From assembly GCA_965208525.1 (NCBI GenBank), contig OZ242340.1:2046001-2110000 (forward strand): a stretch of DNA of 64,000 bases, given 5' to 3'. Under the pieces are notes generated by a model, which searched no databases, was not told the origin of the DNA, and worked only from the letters and a program-made list of their open reading frames with translations. This stretch comes from VXYL01 sp965208525. GTDB lineage: Bacteria; Pseudomonadota; Gammaproteobacteria; Pseudomonadales; Azotimanducaceae. Below are positions 53,201 through 62,390 of this stretch, in pieces. Within the stretch, counting starts at the first letter, position 1, and each line of letters starts with the position of its first letter. Both the position numbers and the translations under genes were made by a program.

Positions 53201-53882
53201 GCATCTCTCGTGGAACAGTTCGTGGACGGGACGGTCAAGGTGGCCGGCTTCGCTGCCGGCGCTCCTTGCGCTGGCGACGCTCGTGGCCGTGTCTGCGTTT
53301 ACGACGTTCGCGGCGCAATCCGTCGCTTCGGAACCCGCCAGAACCGTGTTGGTGGTGGGCGACAGTATCAGTGCCGCCTACGGGATTCAACGCGACGAAG
53401 GATGGGTGCATTTGCTGGCCGAGCGCGTTGGCGCCCGCGCCAAGGTGGTGAACGTCAGCGTCAGCGGCGAAACCACCGGCGGCGGCCTCGCCCGCCTCCC
53501 GTTGGCGCTCGATGTGTACGACCCGGATGTGGTGCTGATCGAACTCGGCGGCAACGACGGCTTGCGCGGCTACCCGGTAGCGAGCATTCGGGAGAATCTC
53601 GACCGCATGATGGCCGCCGTGAACGAAACTGGCGCGGTGGCGGTGGTGCTCGGAATGCAAATCCCCCCCAACTACGGCCCCCGCTACACCACCGCCTTTC
53701 GCGACGTCTTCGCCGAAGTCGCCACCGCCTGGAACGCCCCGCTGGTGCCGTTTCTCCTCGAAGGCGCCGCCGCTGTCGAGGGCATGATGCAACGCGACGG
53801 CCTCCACCCCACAGCCGAGGCCCAACCTACGTTGCTCGACAATGTCTGGCCAATCCTCGAACCCCTCCTCGCGGCGCCATAG
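53199..53882 (+). CDS. tesA: TesA-type arylesterase/lysophospholipase (SGNH hydrolase)
   Basis: The 227-residue precursor has a signal peptide (hydrophobic core about 18-40), then the SGNH blocks: VVGDSISAAYG with catalytic Ser56, SGETTGGG, ELGGNDGLRG, and DGLHPTAEAQP with the Asp/His pair. The periplasmic enzyme hydrolyses thioesters and lysophospholipids. It is divergent from ybbA, as in E. coli, but with no intergenic space at all. No alternative start precedes the signal peptide core. Confidence 0.95.
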   Translation: MHLSWNSSWTGRSRWPASLPALLALATLVAVSAFTTFAAQSVASEPARTVLVVGDSISAAYGIQRDEGWVHLLAERVGARAKVVNVSVSGETTGGGLARLPLALDVYDPDVVLIELGGNDGLRGYPVASIRENLDRMMAAVNETGAVAVVLGMQIPPNYGPRYTTAFRDVFAEVATAWNAPLVPFLLEGAAAVEGMMQRDGLHPTAEAQPTLLDNVWPILEPLLAAP

Positions 53883-53909
53883 TCAAGCCTTGATTGGTCC
53901 GCTTTGGGT

Positions 53910-54027
53910 CGAGGGCATCTTGCCCTCGCGCAACTCGTCGGAAGGCATTCTGCCTTCCCTAGCGCCGACAGGCGCCTTTCGAGCAATCCACGATCCACGG
54001 TCGGCACAAGGCAAGGCAGAGTGCCTT
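53910..54027. repeat. cluster of three GGCA-N3-TGCC hairpins
   Basis: Between tesA and a PhyH gene lie CGAGGGCA-TCT-TGCCCTCG (53910-53928), GGAAGGCA-TTC-TGCCTTCC (53940-53958) and AAGGCA-GAG-TGCCTT (54013-54027). All share a GGCA/TGCC stem base and a 3-base loop. There are no T-runs. The gap 53883-54103 holds no gene; CATAAT at 54065-54070 is a possible -10 for the next gene. Confidence 0.55.
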
Positions 54028-54103
54028 CCCTCCGAGGCGTTGTTCGAGGCTGCGGTGCTTGCGCCATAATCGAAAAAATGGTGTGAGGGCGGATAGGTAA
54101 AGC

Positions 54104-55141
54104 ATGGAAGAGGTGAACGGGCTTACCTCGGATCAGAAGCGGGCCTTGGTTCGGGATGGGTTTGTGGTGCTGCGGGATGTGGTGCCACGGGATTTGACCG
54201 GCGCTGCCCGGCGGGCGATCTACCTCGATGCGCGCAGCAACGGCTTTCGCCGGCACTCGCATGACACGGGCATCGACGGGGTACTTGCGGACCTCGTCAA
54301 CAAGAGCCCACTCTCCGACATCATGCGCACCGCGATGGGGCCGTTCGATCCGCCTGAGCGCGGGTTTGCGGCGGTGCTGTATCCCGAACCGGAGCACGAC
54401 CTGCCGAACTTTGGCTGGCAGCCGCACCTCGATGGCTCTTGGTACTCGCCCGACATTCCCAAGACGCCGCGTGAGGTGGATTCGTGGCAGGCGCCGCGCA
54501 CGCATCACTTCGGTGACGCCAGTGCCGCAGAGCTCGGGGCCAACATGACGCCGCTCTTCCAGGACCCGGCGCGAACGCTTTCCCTCGGCAGCTTCACCGC
54601 GTTCGTCGGCGTCGCGCTCAACGACCAAACCGAGTTTGGCCGCGGCAACCTCTGCGTGTTGGCCGGGGCGCATGAGTTGGTGGAAGAGTTCTTCCGCTAC
54701 CAACGCGACAACGGCGGCCCGGTGGGGCCGGAAGGGCCAGGTTGGCCCCGGCTATCTCCCGCCGGCAACGGCGGCGTGCGCCTCACCATGCTCCCGGACA
54801 CCATCCGCGACCACTTCTTGGACGATGCCAACACCACCGACGACGGCACCCTTTGGCTCAAGCCCACTCCGGTGTTGATGGACGAAGGCGACGCCGTGAT
54901 CACCCTGCACGCTTGCCCCCACGGCGCGAGCAGCAACTTTGGCCCCGACCCACGCATGAACGTCTACTTCCGCTTCCGCCGCCACCGCCCCGGCGGCGCC
55001 AAAGTCCGCGGCGACAGCGACCACCCAGACCGGGGCTGGAACGGCGAATTCCTCGACTACCCCGAAGGCCACGACCCGTGGCGCGTGGCCATCAACGCCA
55101 TGTGCGACCACTGGAGCGAGTGGGATTTCCATAACCCCTGA
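54104..55141 (+). CDS. phytanoyl-CoA dioxygenase (PhyH) family protein, second of three
   Basis: The 345-residue Fe(II)/2-oxoglutarate oxygenase has the metal pair H108-L-D110 in GWQPHLDGSWY and a distal histidine in LHACPHGASSN, followed by NVYFRFRR with the likely 2-oxoglutarate arginine. It differs strongly from the PhyH proteins at 10986 and 63466, so these are separate lineages. The substrate is unknown. The SD is weak. It stands alone between a hairpin cluster and a convergent Uma2 gene 11 bases away. Confidence 0.88.
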   Translation: MEEVNGLTSDQKRALVRDGFVVLRDVVPRDLTGAARRAIYLDARSNGFRRHSHDTGIDGVLADLVNKSPLSDIMRTAMGPFDPPERGFAAVLYPEPEHDLPNFGWQPHLDGSWYSPDIPKTPREVDSWQAPRTHHFGDASAAELGANMTPLFQDPARTLSLGSFTAFVGVALNDQTEFGRGNLCVLAGAHELVEEFFRYQRDNGGPVGPEGPGWPRLSPAGNGGVRLTMLPDTIRDHFLDDANTTDDGTLWLKPTPVLMDEGDAVITLHACPHGASSNFGPDPRMNVYFRFRRHRPGGAKVRGDSDHPDRGWNGEFLDYPEGHDPWRVAINAMCDHWSEWDFHNP

Positions 55142-55152
55142 GGCTGGTCCTG

Positions 55153-55854
55153 TCAGAGCTTGGCGAGACGCCGCTTGAGTTCCTCGATTTCGCGGTCCCG
55201 GTCCTTGATGATGCTGTCCTTGTCATCGCCGGTGGGAAGGAACTCGCCGGTGTCTGGATCGAGCAGGCGCAGGGAGCCTTCATCCAGGCAGAGGTGCAGG
55301 CCCAAGACCTTCGACTCACCGTAGGGCGTCCCGTCGGGCATCGTCTCCAGCGGCACGGGCTCGTAGGTGCGCTTCGCGTCCAGCCGCTGGCCCAGCAGGA
55401 CTGAAGGCAAGTACCTGCCCGTGGGGTCGTGCTGCCAGTACTCCGTCACGCCCAGCCTCTCGTAGATGGCCTGCTTCTCCGTCAGGTCGCGCCTATGCGT
55501 GTTCTTCGACGCCACCTCCAGCACGAAATCGGCGAGCTTGCCTTCCTCCCAGACCTTCCACACCTCGCGCGCTTGGTCGCGAGACGGGCCGAACGCGACG
55601 AACACGTCCGGCATCACCGCCCTCTTGTTGTTTCCTTCCTGCCAGTACATGGTCATGTCGCCGCCGACGTACACGTCGGCCCGGTGCCGGTAGCGGTCTT
55701 CGAGCCGCGTGATGATGTCGTTCGACGTCTTGCGGTGGATGGGCGTCATCGGCTCAAAGCCCCAGTCCGGGTAGTCGACGACCGGTACCGGCTGGGGTGG
55801 CGCCGCCGGCAGGCGCGGCTTGCGGACGTGTTGGGGTTGCCGGACGGTGGGCAT
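55153..55854 (-). CDS. Uma2 family restriction-endonuclease-like protein
   Basis: The 233-residue protein has the PD-(D/E)XK fold of the Uma2 (DUF820) family: MPDVFVAFG with the metal-binding Asp and DFVLEVASKNTHRRD with the E-x-S/A-K element. It ends in a charged coiled coil (IIKDRDREIEELKRRLAKL). Uma2 proteins abound in cyanobacteria and large-genome bacteria and have no firm role. AAGGAG lies 6 bases before the ATG at 55854, which is why the frame extension to 56298 is rejected. Confidence 0.9.
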   Translation of the reverse strand: MPTVRQPQHVRKPRLPAAPPQPVPVVDYPDWGFEPMTPIHRKTSNDIITRLEDRYRHRADVYVGGDMTMYWQEGNNKRAVMPDVFVAFGPSRDQAREVWKVWEEGKLADFVLEVASKNTHRRDLTEKQAIYERLGVTEYWQHDPTGRYLPSVLLGQRLDAKRTYEPVPLETMPDGTPYGESKVLGLHLCLDEGSLRLLDPDTGEFLPTGDDKDSIIKDRDREIEELKRRLAKL

Positions 55855-56191
55855 GGCGTTCTCCTTGGGCGCGGAGCCGGAAGGATGGCGGGACGTTAGC
55901 ACAGCGATGTGCGTGGCGGCGCTGGCGTCGGTTGGGACGGTGTTGCGGTTGCTGAGGCACGGGCGGGCCTTGGCGCACGTTTCGACAGAGAGAACGGTGG
56001 CACGGGCTTCAAGGAAAATATGTAGGACGCTGCTACCACGGCATGTGCGAAATCGACGCCTTGTGCGGGGTTGCGTCAGCGCAGAAAGACGGACGCGCCT
56101 CGCCGGCACGTAAGGAAAGGAGGCCTGCTTCGCTGCCAGGTCTGTCCTTCCCCGTTCTTTGTTGGGGGAGCGAAGCGATGCGGTGTGCGCT
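55855..56191. other. 337-bp region without a supported gene
   Basis: Between the Uma2 gene and the trhO stop I see no credible ORF (frames here show no family features) and no strong repeat. The upstream part must contain the Uma2 promoter, but I found no clear hexamers. Confidence 0.5.
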
Positions 56192-57004
56192 CTACGAGCG
56201 TACGGGAGGCCGGTTTCTCGTAGTGCGGCCGGTTGCGGACGGGGGTTCCACACGCGGCCCATGGCCGTGCTCTGTGACTTGCCCCGTTGCGTCGTCACGG
56301 ACCACTGCCTCGCGTTGGTCGAAGACGAAGCAGTCGCCCTCGAACGTGCTCTCCTCGTTGGGCACTTCGGCCAGGTAGCGGAGGATGCCGCCTGCTAGTT
56401 GGTAAACCTCGTCGAAACCTCGTTCGAGCAGCAGGGCTGATGCCTTTTCGCAGCGGATGCCGCCGGTGCAGAACATGGCGATGCGACGCCGGCCGTCGCG
56501 ACGCAGGGTGTCGGCGTAGGTGCGGAACTCGCGGAACGAGTCGGTGTTTGCAGGGCTGGCGCCGCGGAAGGTGCCGCGGGTGGACTCGAAGGCGTTGCGG
56601 GTGTCGAGGGTTAAGGTGTCTGGGTCTTGGATCAGGCGGTTCCAATCCGACGGCGCGACGTGTTTCGCCACGGGCGTTTTCGCATCCAAGGCCAGGTCGA
56701 AGGTGACGATCTCGGGCTTTACGCGCACCTTGAGTTGGTCGAACACCGGGTTGCCGGCGGCTCCGCGCGACCACTGCACGCGCTCCTGCACGCAGTGGAA
56801 GCAGCGCTCGATCACGGCTTCAATGTTGGGGCGGCGGCCGGCCAGTGCAACGTTCACGCCCTCCGGGGCAATCAAGACGGTGCCGCGCAAGGCGTGCTCA
56901 CGGCAGGCCCTTTCAGCAGCGTACCGGAGGGCTTCGGGGTGCGCGATCGGGCGGAACGCGTAGAAGGCGGCAACCCAGGCGCCGACCTCCTCTTCTCTGG
57001 TCAC
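56192..57004 (-). CDS. trhO: tRNA uridine hydroxylase TrhO (YceA-like rhodanese)
   Basis: The 270-residue protein has an N-terminal acylphosphatase-like part (FYAFRPI, RGTVLIAPEGVNVALAGR) and a rhodanese domain with the catalytic loop FCTGGIRCEKAS. TrhO hydroxylates U34 of tRNAs with prephenate-derived chemistry. The start is GTG at 57004, overlapping the bolA stop as GTGA. The C-terminal tail after residue 240 (Arg/Pro-rich) is longer than average. Confidence 0.92.
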   Translation of the reverse strand: MTREEEVGAWVAAFYAFRPIAHPEALRYAAERACREHALRGTVLIAPEGVNVALAGRRPNIEAVIERCFHCVQERVQWSRGAAGNPVFDQLKVRVKPEIVTFDLALDAKTPVAKHVAPSDWNRLIQDPDTLTLDTRNAFESTRGTFRGASPANTDSFREFRTYADTLRRDGRRRIAMFCTGGIRCEKASALLLERGFDEVYQLAGGILRYLAEVPNEESTFEGDCFVFDQREAVVRDDATGQVTEHGHGPRVEPPSATGRTTRNRPPVRS

Positions 57005-57303
57005 GAGTTTGCGCAGGGTGGCGACATGGGGGCTTCGCCGAAGCGCTTGCGCCAGTCTGCTTCCGTGTAGGTGTGCATGGCGAGGGCGTGAACGCCCCCG
57101 GCTAGTTCGTCCGCCAGCGTGCGGTTGACCATGCGATGGCGGGCAACGAGAGGCACGCTCGCGAATGCCTCGCTGACGATCACCACCTTGAAGTGCGTCT
57201 CCCGGCCGGATGGCCCGCTGTGATTGTCGCTTTCGTTCACCACCTCTAAGTGGAGTGGATCGAAGGCGTCCGTCAGGCGCTGCTCGATGGTCTCTTGCAT
57301 CAT
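57001..57303 (-). CDS. bolA: BolA family protein
   Basis: The 100-residue protein has the BolA fold: LEVVNESDNHSGPSGRETHFKVVIVSEAF with the cluster-binding loop, RHRMVNRTLADELAGGVHALAMHTYTEADW including the conserved His. BolA proteins work with monothiol glutaredoxins in iron-sulfur metabolism. It overlaps trhO by 4 bases. Two consecutive ATGs (57303, 57300) are possible starts. Confidence 0.95.
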   Translation of the reverse strand: MMQETIEQRLTDAFDPLHLEVVNESDNHSGPSGRETHFKVVIVSEAFASVPLVARHRMVNRTLADELAGGVHALAMHTYTEADWRKRFGEAPMSPPCANS

Positions 57304-57318
57304 GGTGCGATCTCCTCG

Positions 57319-58035
57319 CTACGGCCCGACCAGCACGACCGTCACGTTGTCGCGTCCGCCGGCGGCCTTGGCCGCGTCCACGAGCCGTTCCACGCCGCGT
57401 TCGGCGTTGCTGCCCCATGCGCGCAAGTTCATGGCGATCTGCTTGTCGTCCACCAGATCGGAAAGTCCATCGCTGCACATCATCAGGCGTTCGTCGTCGT
57501 TCAGGTACAGGGTGGACACGTCCATCTGCACGCGGGGCTCTACGCCTATGGCGGTGGATAGCACATGGCGTTCCGGGTGGTTGCGCGCCTCGGCGAAGCT
57601 GATCTCGCCGCTGTCGAGGAGCTTCTGCACGACGCTGTGGTCGGTGGTCACCTGCACCAGGATGCCCTTGGTGAAGAGGTAGCAGCGCGAGTCGCCGAGG
57701 TTGCCCACGAGGACCCGCTGCCTGTTGAAGGCCGCGATGACGAGGGTGGTGCCCATGCCGAAGCGCGAGGGGTCTTCGCTCGCGTAGTCGTACACGCGCC
57801 GGTTGGCGAGGGTTGCCGCGGCGCGCAGGTCGTCAGCCTCCACCGGTCGCTCGCGAATGATCTCGCCCAAGTGCTCGATGGTGGCTTCCACCGCCATCTC
57901 GGCGGCTACGTCGCCATCCTTGGCGCCGCCCATGCCGTCGGCAAGGATCGCGAGGCCCAACTCCTCGCGCACGGCGAAGCGATCCTGGTTCACGCTGCGG
58001 ACGACGCCGACGTCTGTTTTTCCTGCACCGATCAT
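57319..58035 (-). CDS. PP2C-type serine/threonine phosphatase (Stp1/PrpC-like)
   Basis: The 238-residue metal-dependent phosphatase has the family motifs NQDRF, LADGMGG, GMGTTLV, NLGDSRCYLF, MCSDGLSDLV and GRDNVTVVL. It is a stand-alone cytoplasmic enzyme; a partner Hanks-type kinase is not encoded in the window. Its stop lies 16 bases before bolA on the same strand. A TATAAT at 58049-58044 on its strand is only 9 bases from the ATG, which would imply an almost leaderless transcript. Confidence 0.93.
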   Translation of the reverse strand: MIGAGKTDVGVVRSVNQDRFAVREELGLAILADGMGGAKDGDVAAEMAVEATIEHLGEIIRERPVEADDLRAAATLANRRVYDYASEDPSRFGMGTTLVIAAFNRQRVLVGNLGDSRCYLFTKGILVQVTTDHSVVQKLLDSGEISFAEARNHPERHVLSTAIGVEPRVQMDVSTLYLNDDERLMMCSDGLSDLVDDKQIAMNLRAWGSNAERGVERLVDAAKAAGGRDNVTVVLVGP

Positions 58036-58080
58036 GGGCGGGGATTATAGGGACGGGCGCGAAGAGGACGGACGGGGCTT

Positions 58081-58089
58081 TGCTACAAT
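58081..58089 (+). promoter_or_regulatory. extended -10 promoter for yaaA
   Basis: TGCTACAAT is an extended -10 (TGn plus TACAAT) with no matching -35, about 90 bases before the yaaA ATG. A hairpin (CCCGGCA-N8-TTGCCGGG, 58101-58123) lies in the leader. Confidence 0.4.
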
Positions 58090-58182
58090 CGACCCGTTTC
58101 GCCCGGCAGCGCATGCTTGCCGGGCCGGTGGTGCTTTTCGGCTCAGTGAGGGTCAGCCAGGGTCCATGAGGGGGTAGTCGCC

Positions 58183-58962
58183 ATGCTCGCCGTCATCTCG
58201 CCTGCCAAGTCGCTCGATTTCGAGAGCCGCCCGCACACTCGCAAGCGCTCCATGCCGGGGTTCCTAGACCACTCTGCCGAACTCATCGACGGCTTGCGCG
58301 AACTGGCGCCGGGCGAGGTGAGCGACCTGATGGGCATCAGCACTCGCTTGGGCGAACTCAACTGCAACCGCTATCACGAGTGGCGCAGCGACACGGCCGG
58401 TGCCAAGCAGGCGGCGTTGGCGTTCCGCGGCGACGTGTACATGGGGCTCGCCGCCTGGGACATGGAGCCGCGCGAACTCACCTCGCTGCAGCGGCGCGTG
58501 CGCATCCTGTCGGGGCTCTATGGCCTCTTGAAGCCGCTCGACATGATCCATCCTTACCGACTGGAGATGGGCACCAAGTTCGAGAACACCCGCGGGCGCA
58601 ATCTCTACGAGTTTTGGGGCAGCACCATCACCGATGCGCTGAATGAGGAACTCGGCGGCCATCGGGTGAAGGTGCTCGTCAACCTTGCATCCAACGAGTA
58701 CTTTGGCGCCGTGCGCCCCGCCGAACTCGACGCCCGGCTCATCAACATGCGATTCCTCGAACGCAAGGACGGACGCGATCGCATGATCAGCTTCTTCGCT
58801 AAGCGCGCTCGGGGACTGATGGCGGCATACATCGCGCGCAATCGCATCGAGACCTTGCGCGGCCTCAAGGAGTTCGCGGCCGAGGGGTACGAATTCGATC
58901 CAAGCCAGTCGAACGCGGACGAATTCGTGTACGTGCGCGAAGGCAAGCCTGACGCGGCATAG
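58183..58962 (+). CDS. yaaA: peroxide stress protein YaaA (DUF328)
   Basis: The 259-residue protein matches YaaA: MLAVISPAKSLDFES, FRGDVYMGLAAWDM, LYGLLKPLDMIHPYRLEMGTKFEN, VKVLVNLASNEYF and FFAKRARGLMAAYIARNRI. In E. coli YaaA lowers free iron under peroxide stress and binds DNA with a helix-hairpin-helix element. GAGGGGG (58169-58175) precedes the ATG at 58183. It is divergent from the PP2C gene. Confidence 0.95.
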   Translation: MLAVISPAKSLDFESRPHTRKRSMPGFLDHSAELIDGLRELAPGEVSDLMGISTRLGELNCNRYHEWRSDTAGAKQAALAFRGDVYMGLAAWDMEPRELTSLQRRVRILSGLYGLLKPLDMIHPYRLEMGTKFENTRGRNLYEFWGSTITDALNEELGGHRVKVLVNLASNEYFGAVRPAELDARLINMRFLERKDGRDRMISFFAKRARGLMAAYIARNRIETLRGLKEFAAEGYEFDPSQSNADEFVYVREGKPDAA

Positions 58963-59108
58963 GCAGACGAAGTGTGGCAAAGGCGACCGCAAGAGGGTTG
59001 CCGCCACGGTGTCCCGTCAGCGAAGCGTTAGTCGCAGCCGCTAGCTTGGGGTTTGCTATCGCTCACCACGTCAGCTAGGTGCCTGCGCCGCTTCTGTGGC
59101 GCAGCCTC

Positions 59109-60755
59109 CTAGCTCTTGAGAGGACCCTCGGCGGCGTTCAACAACCTGACGATGGCAGTGTGACCGCGGCATTGCGCCCAAGCGGTTGCATTCGCCCATT
59201 GCGGCGTTGCCGGTTCTGCGGCCAAGGCACCTTCTACGGTGTCGAGCCAGAAGCGGACGAACTCCTCCTGGCCCGCGCGGGCGGCCCAGCCTAGCGGGGT
59301 TGCGAGGTATTCCTCGTCGCGGGCGAAGGGGTCGGCGTCGAACTCGAGGAAAAGGCGGGCGGCATCGACCTCGCCCTTGGCGGCCATGTGGTGCAGGGGG
59401 CGCACTTGCTGCCAGTTCGGCACGTTGGGGTCCATGTCGTGTTCGAGCAGAAGGCGCGCGAGGTCAAGATTCCGCCAGAGGTACGTTTGGCAGACGGTCA
59501 CGACGCCCGGAACCCGGAGGCCCCGTGACAGCATCATGCGGACGAGCCATTCGTGGCCTTCACTGACGCACATAGTGAAGCCGTCGGCACAGACGCCTTC
59601 GTCGAAGAGTTCAGGCGTTGCGTCCAGAAGGGCCGCGAGCGCGTCGATGTTGCCCTTCCAGAAGTGGCCCATGAAGTCCATGCGGCCACCGTAGCAGTAC
59701 ATCAGCGCCCGCATGTCTTCGTCCGCTGCAGAGGAAGTCGGCGTGCCGGAGGATTCCACCATTGCGTTTGGGTCTGCTCCCGCCTTGAGCAGACGTTCTG
59801 CCACCGCTCGATGGCCGAAACGGGATGCCGCCCAAAGGGCAAAGCCGCGTGGGCAGTTCGGCCCTTCCGGGAGGTTGGGATCGGCGCCGGCGTCGAGCAG
59901 CAGATCGACGATGGCGGCGTGGTTGCGTTCGGCGGCGGCGGAGAGTGGGCGCTTGCCGCCGGACTCCGGTTGGTTTGCAAGGCTGGCGTCGCGACGCAAG
60001 AGTTCATGCAGGCGTTCCTCGTCGCCGAGGGCAGCGGCAATGGTTGGCGTGTACTGTGCGCCACGATCGAGAAGGCGGCGCGCGGTCGCGTAGTCATTGC
60101 GCTGTGGCCAGTAGGGGTGCTGCCAGAGCGCGAGCGTGATGGGGCGGAATCCCTGGCCGCCAAGCCGGTCGTCGCTGCTGAAGCCGGTGGCGTCGATGTC
60201 GGCGCCGCGGTCGAGCAGCAGGTCCAGCATGAGGCCCCTATCCTCCGCGGCATTTTCGACCGCATAGTGCAGGGGGCGGCGACCCAATGCGTCACCGCGG
60301 TTGACGAGCGCAGCATTTGCATCGAGGAGGGCACGCACGGCATCGGCATCGCCGGACTGAACTGCTTCGTGGATGGGGTGCATGGTGCCGTCCCCGGCAA
60401 AGCGCCGTTCCATTTCCGCACGCAGGACCGAGGCGACTTCGTCGTGGCCGCGCTCGGTGGCCGCCTGCAGCAAGGTCTCGCCGCCGTAGAGGGTACGGTG
60501 GGAGATGTCGGCGCCGGCGTCGAGCAGCGTTTTGGTGGCGGCAGCGTGGCCTTCGCGAACGGCGAAGTGCAGGGGGGGCGTGTACCAGTATTCCGCTGCC
60601 GCGATATCCGACACGCGATTCAGGAGCCGGCGGAGGCGGTCCGCATCGCCGGCACGGGCCGCCGTTAGCACGTCCCAAACGTCTTGGCCACGGAATCGGC
60701 CTGTCCAGTCGTGCGCATCGCCGCGCAGTTCGTTCGGGCGAATGAGTTCGGTCAT
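59109..60755 (-). CDS. ankyrin-repeat protein
   Basis: The 548-residue soluble protein has about a dozen ankyrin repeats, such as PLHFAVREGHAAATKTLLDAGADI, ETLLQAATERGHDEVASVLR and PLSAAAERNHAAIVDLLLDAGADPNLP. The N-terminus MTELIRPNELRGDAHDWTGRFRG is not repeat-like. There is no signal peptide. Ankyrin proteins mediate binding; in host-associated bacteria some act on eukaryotic partners, which cannot be judged here. It stands alone, convergent with yaaA. Confidence 0.9.
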   Translation of the reverse strand: MTELIRPNELRGDAHDWTGRFRGQDVWDVLTAARAGDADRLRRLLNRVSDIAAAEYWYTPPLHFAVREGHAAATKTLLDAGADISHRTLYGGETLLQAATERGHDEVASVLRAEMERRFAGDGTMHPIHEAVQSGDADAVRALLDANAALVNRGDALGRRPLHYAVENAAEDRGLMLDLLLDRGADIDATGFSSDDRLGGQGFRPITLALWQHPYWPQRNDYATARRLLDRGAQYTPTIAAALGDEERLHELLRRDASLANQPESGGKRPLSAAAERNHAAIVDLLLDAGADPNLPEGPNCPRGFALWAASRFGHRAVAERLLKAGADPNAMVESSGTPTSSAADEDMRALMYCYGGRMDFMGHFWKGNIDALAALLDATPELFDEGVCADGFTMCVSEGHEWLVRMMLSRGLRVPGVVTVCQTYLWRNLDLARLLLEHDMDPNVPNWQQVRPLHHMAAKGEVDAARLFLEFDADPFARDEEYLATPLGWAARAGQEEFVRFWLDTVEGALAAEPATPQWANATAWAQCRGHTAIVRLLNAAEGPLKS

Positions 60756-60861
60756 CGGGGCGTCACTTACTCCGTCGTTAGCCCATGGATTGGCCTGCGG
60801 CTCGGAATGTGCGCTCCTTTCGGTGCCGAGGCGTGCCCCAGTCCCATTCCGCGTTCACGGG

Positions 60862-62124
60862 TCATGCGGTCTTGGCGGGCAGGACGGAGGCGCGGATGGT
60901 GCGAACCAGGTTTTCTGCCACCAGCACTGTCTCGAGCACGTACGGACCGATGCGCACGCTCACGTTGCCGTCCGGGAACGACTCCAAATGCTCCAGCACG
61001 AGGCCGTTCATGGTGCGCGGGCCTATTGTGGGGAGTTGCCATGCAAGCGCGCGGTTCACGTCGCGCACGAGGGCGCTGCCGTCGATGGTGTAGGTCCCGT
61101 CCTCTTCCTGTGGCACCTCGCCAAGCCTGGGGGTGAAGTCGGTGGTGAACTCGCCAACGATCTCTTCGAGCAAGTCCTCGAGCGTCGCCATGCCCTGGAT
61201 TTCGCCGTATTCGTCCACCGCCAGCGCGATGCGGCGCTTCTCCGTCTGAAAGTTGTAGAGCTGGGTGTGCAGCGGCGTGCTGGCTGGCACGAAGTAGGGC
61301 TCCTCGGTCTCGCGCAAGAGATCCGACTTGGTGAATGCCTCGCCCGAAAGGCGGGCGGCGCGGCGCAGATGGAGGATGCCGACGATGTTGTCGATGTGGT
61401 TGCGATACACCGGCAGGAGCGTGTGCTGCGCGCTCTCGATCAGGGCGACGATGGTGGCCGCGTCGTCCTCGATGTCAATGCCGATGATGGCACTGCGAGG
61501 AACCATGATGTCCTCCACCGTCGCATTCTCGAGATCGAGGATGCCCACCAGCATGGCTTGCCGTTCCGGCGGCAGGGTGGTGTGTTCGTTCAGCACGGTC
61601 TTGAGTTCGGCCACGGACAGTTGCTCGGTTTTCGCGGGTGCTCGGGCGATTAGCGGTCGCGCCAGCAAGTTGCTGAACCAGTTGACGAATATCACCAGCG
61701 GATGGGAGATCTTGAGGAGCGGCTGGAGGATGTAGGAGGAGGGGAATGCGAGGGTTTCTGGGCGCGCGGCAGCGACGGTCTTCGGCGTCACCTCGGCGAA
61801 GATCAGCATGTACACCGTCAGCACAACGGCGCCGATGAAGGGGCCGGCGGTGTCGCCGACGATTCGGTTGGATACCTCCGTCGCGAACGAGGCGGTGAGA
61901 AAGATGACGACGTTGTTGCCCACAAGGATGACGCCGAGCAACCGGTCCGGCCGTTGCAGGAGGTGGTTGGCCTTGCGTGCTCCGCGATGCCCCTCGTTGG
62001 CCAGGTGCCGCAGGCGATAGCGATTGAGCGCCATCATCGCCGTCTCGGAACCGGCGAAGAAGGCAGACATGATCGTCAGCACGACGATGATGAGTAAAAG
62101 CGCTCCCATCGACAGCTCGTGCAT
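60862..62124 (-). CDS. CNNM/HlyC-CorC family transporter (DUF21 plus CBS)
   Basis: The 420-residue protein has a DUF21 membrane domain with four helices (LLLIIVVLTIMSAFFAGSETAMMALN, residues 9-34, and later segments), two CBS domains (MVPRSAIIGIDIEDD; VDEYGEIQGMATLEDLLEEIVG) and a C-terminal CorC_HlyC domain. Relatives move magnesium or sodium ions. AGGAGG lies 9 bases before the ATG at 62124, deciding against the long frame to 62661. It is not linked to corC at 17262. Confidence 0.93.
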   Translation of the reverse strand: MHELSMGALLLIIVVLTIMSAFFAGSETAMMALNRYRLRHLANEGHRGARKANHLLQRPDRLLGVILVGNNVVIFLTASFATEVSNRIVGDTAGPFIGAVVLTVYMLIFAEVTPKTVAAARPETLAFPSSYILQPLLKISHPLVIFVNWFSNLLARPLIARAPAKTEQLSVAELKTVLNEHTTLPPERQAMLVGILDLENATVEDIMVPRSAIIGIDIEDDAATIVALIESAQHTLLPVYRNHIDNIVGILHLRRAARLSGEAFTKSDLLRETEEPYFVPASTPLHTQLYNFQTEKRRIALAVDEYGEIQGMATLEDLLEEIVGEFTTDFTPRLGEVPQEEDGTYTIDGSALVRDVNRALAWQLPTIGPRTMNGLVLEHLESFPDGNVSVRIGPYVLETVLVAENLVRTIRASVLPAKTA

Positions 62125-62280
62125 GGGGCTGTCCTCCTGACCCGCTTTCCCTGCGGCACGTTGGTGCAGTGAGTGTCGCATGGAACCCAGCGCAACCCCA
62201 TAGGCCAGCAGTTGCGAAGCATCTCGTGCGTGGCACGCACGCGTCGCCCATGTGGGACTTTTCCCTATAGCGCGTAGGCG

Positions 62281-62303
62281 AAGTCGCACAGCGTGTGCGA
62301 CTT
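62281..62303. repeat. perfect 10-bp stem hairpin
   Basis: AAGTCGCACA-GCG-TGTGCGACTT forms a 10-bp stem with a 3-base loop in the divergent gap, with a smaller one (GTGCGT-GGC-ACGCAC) at 62226-62240. Neither has a T-tract. They may be regulatory dyads of one of the flanking genes. Confidence 0.5.
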
Positions 62304-62390
62304 GGCTTACGATTCCCTCGGCAAATGCCGGGGCACGGGGACCTCGGCGTCCCGCCCCTAGGGCGGCGATAGAGGGAGGCATCGTGCCCG

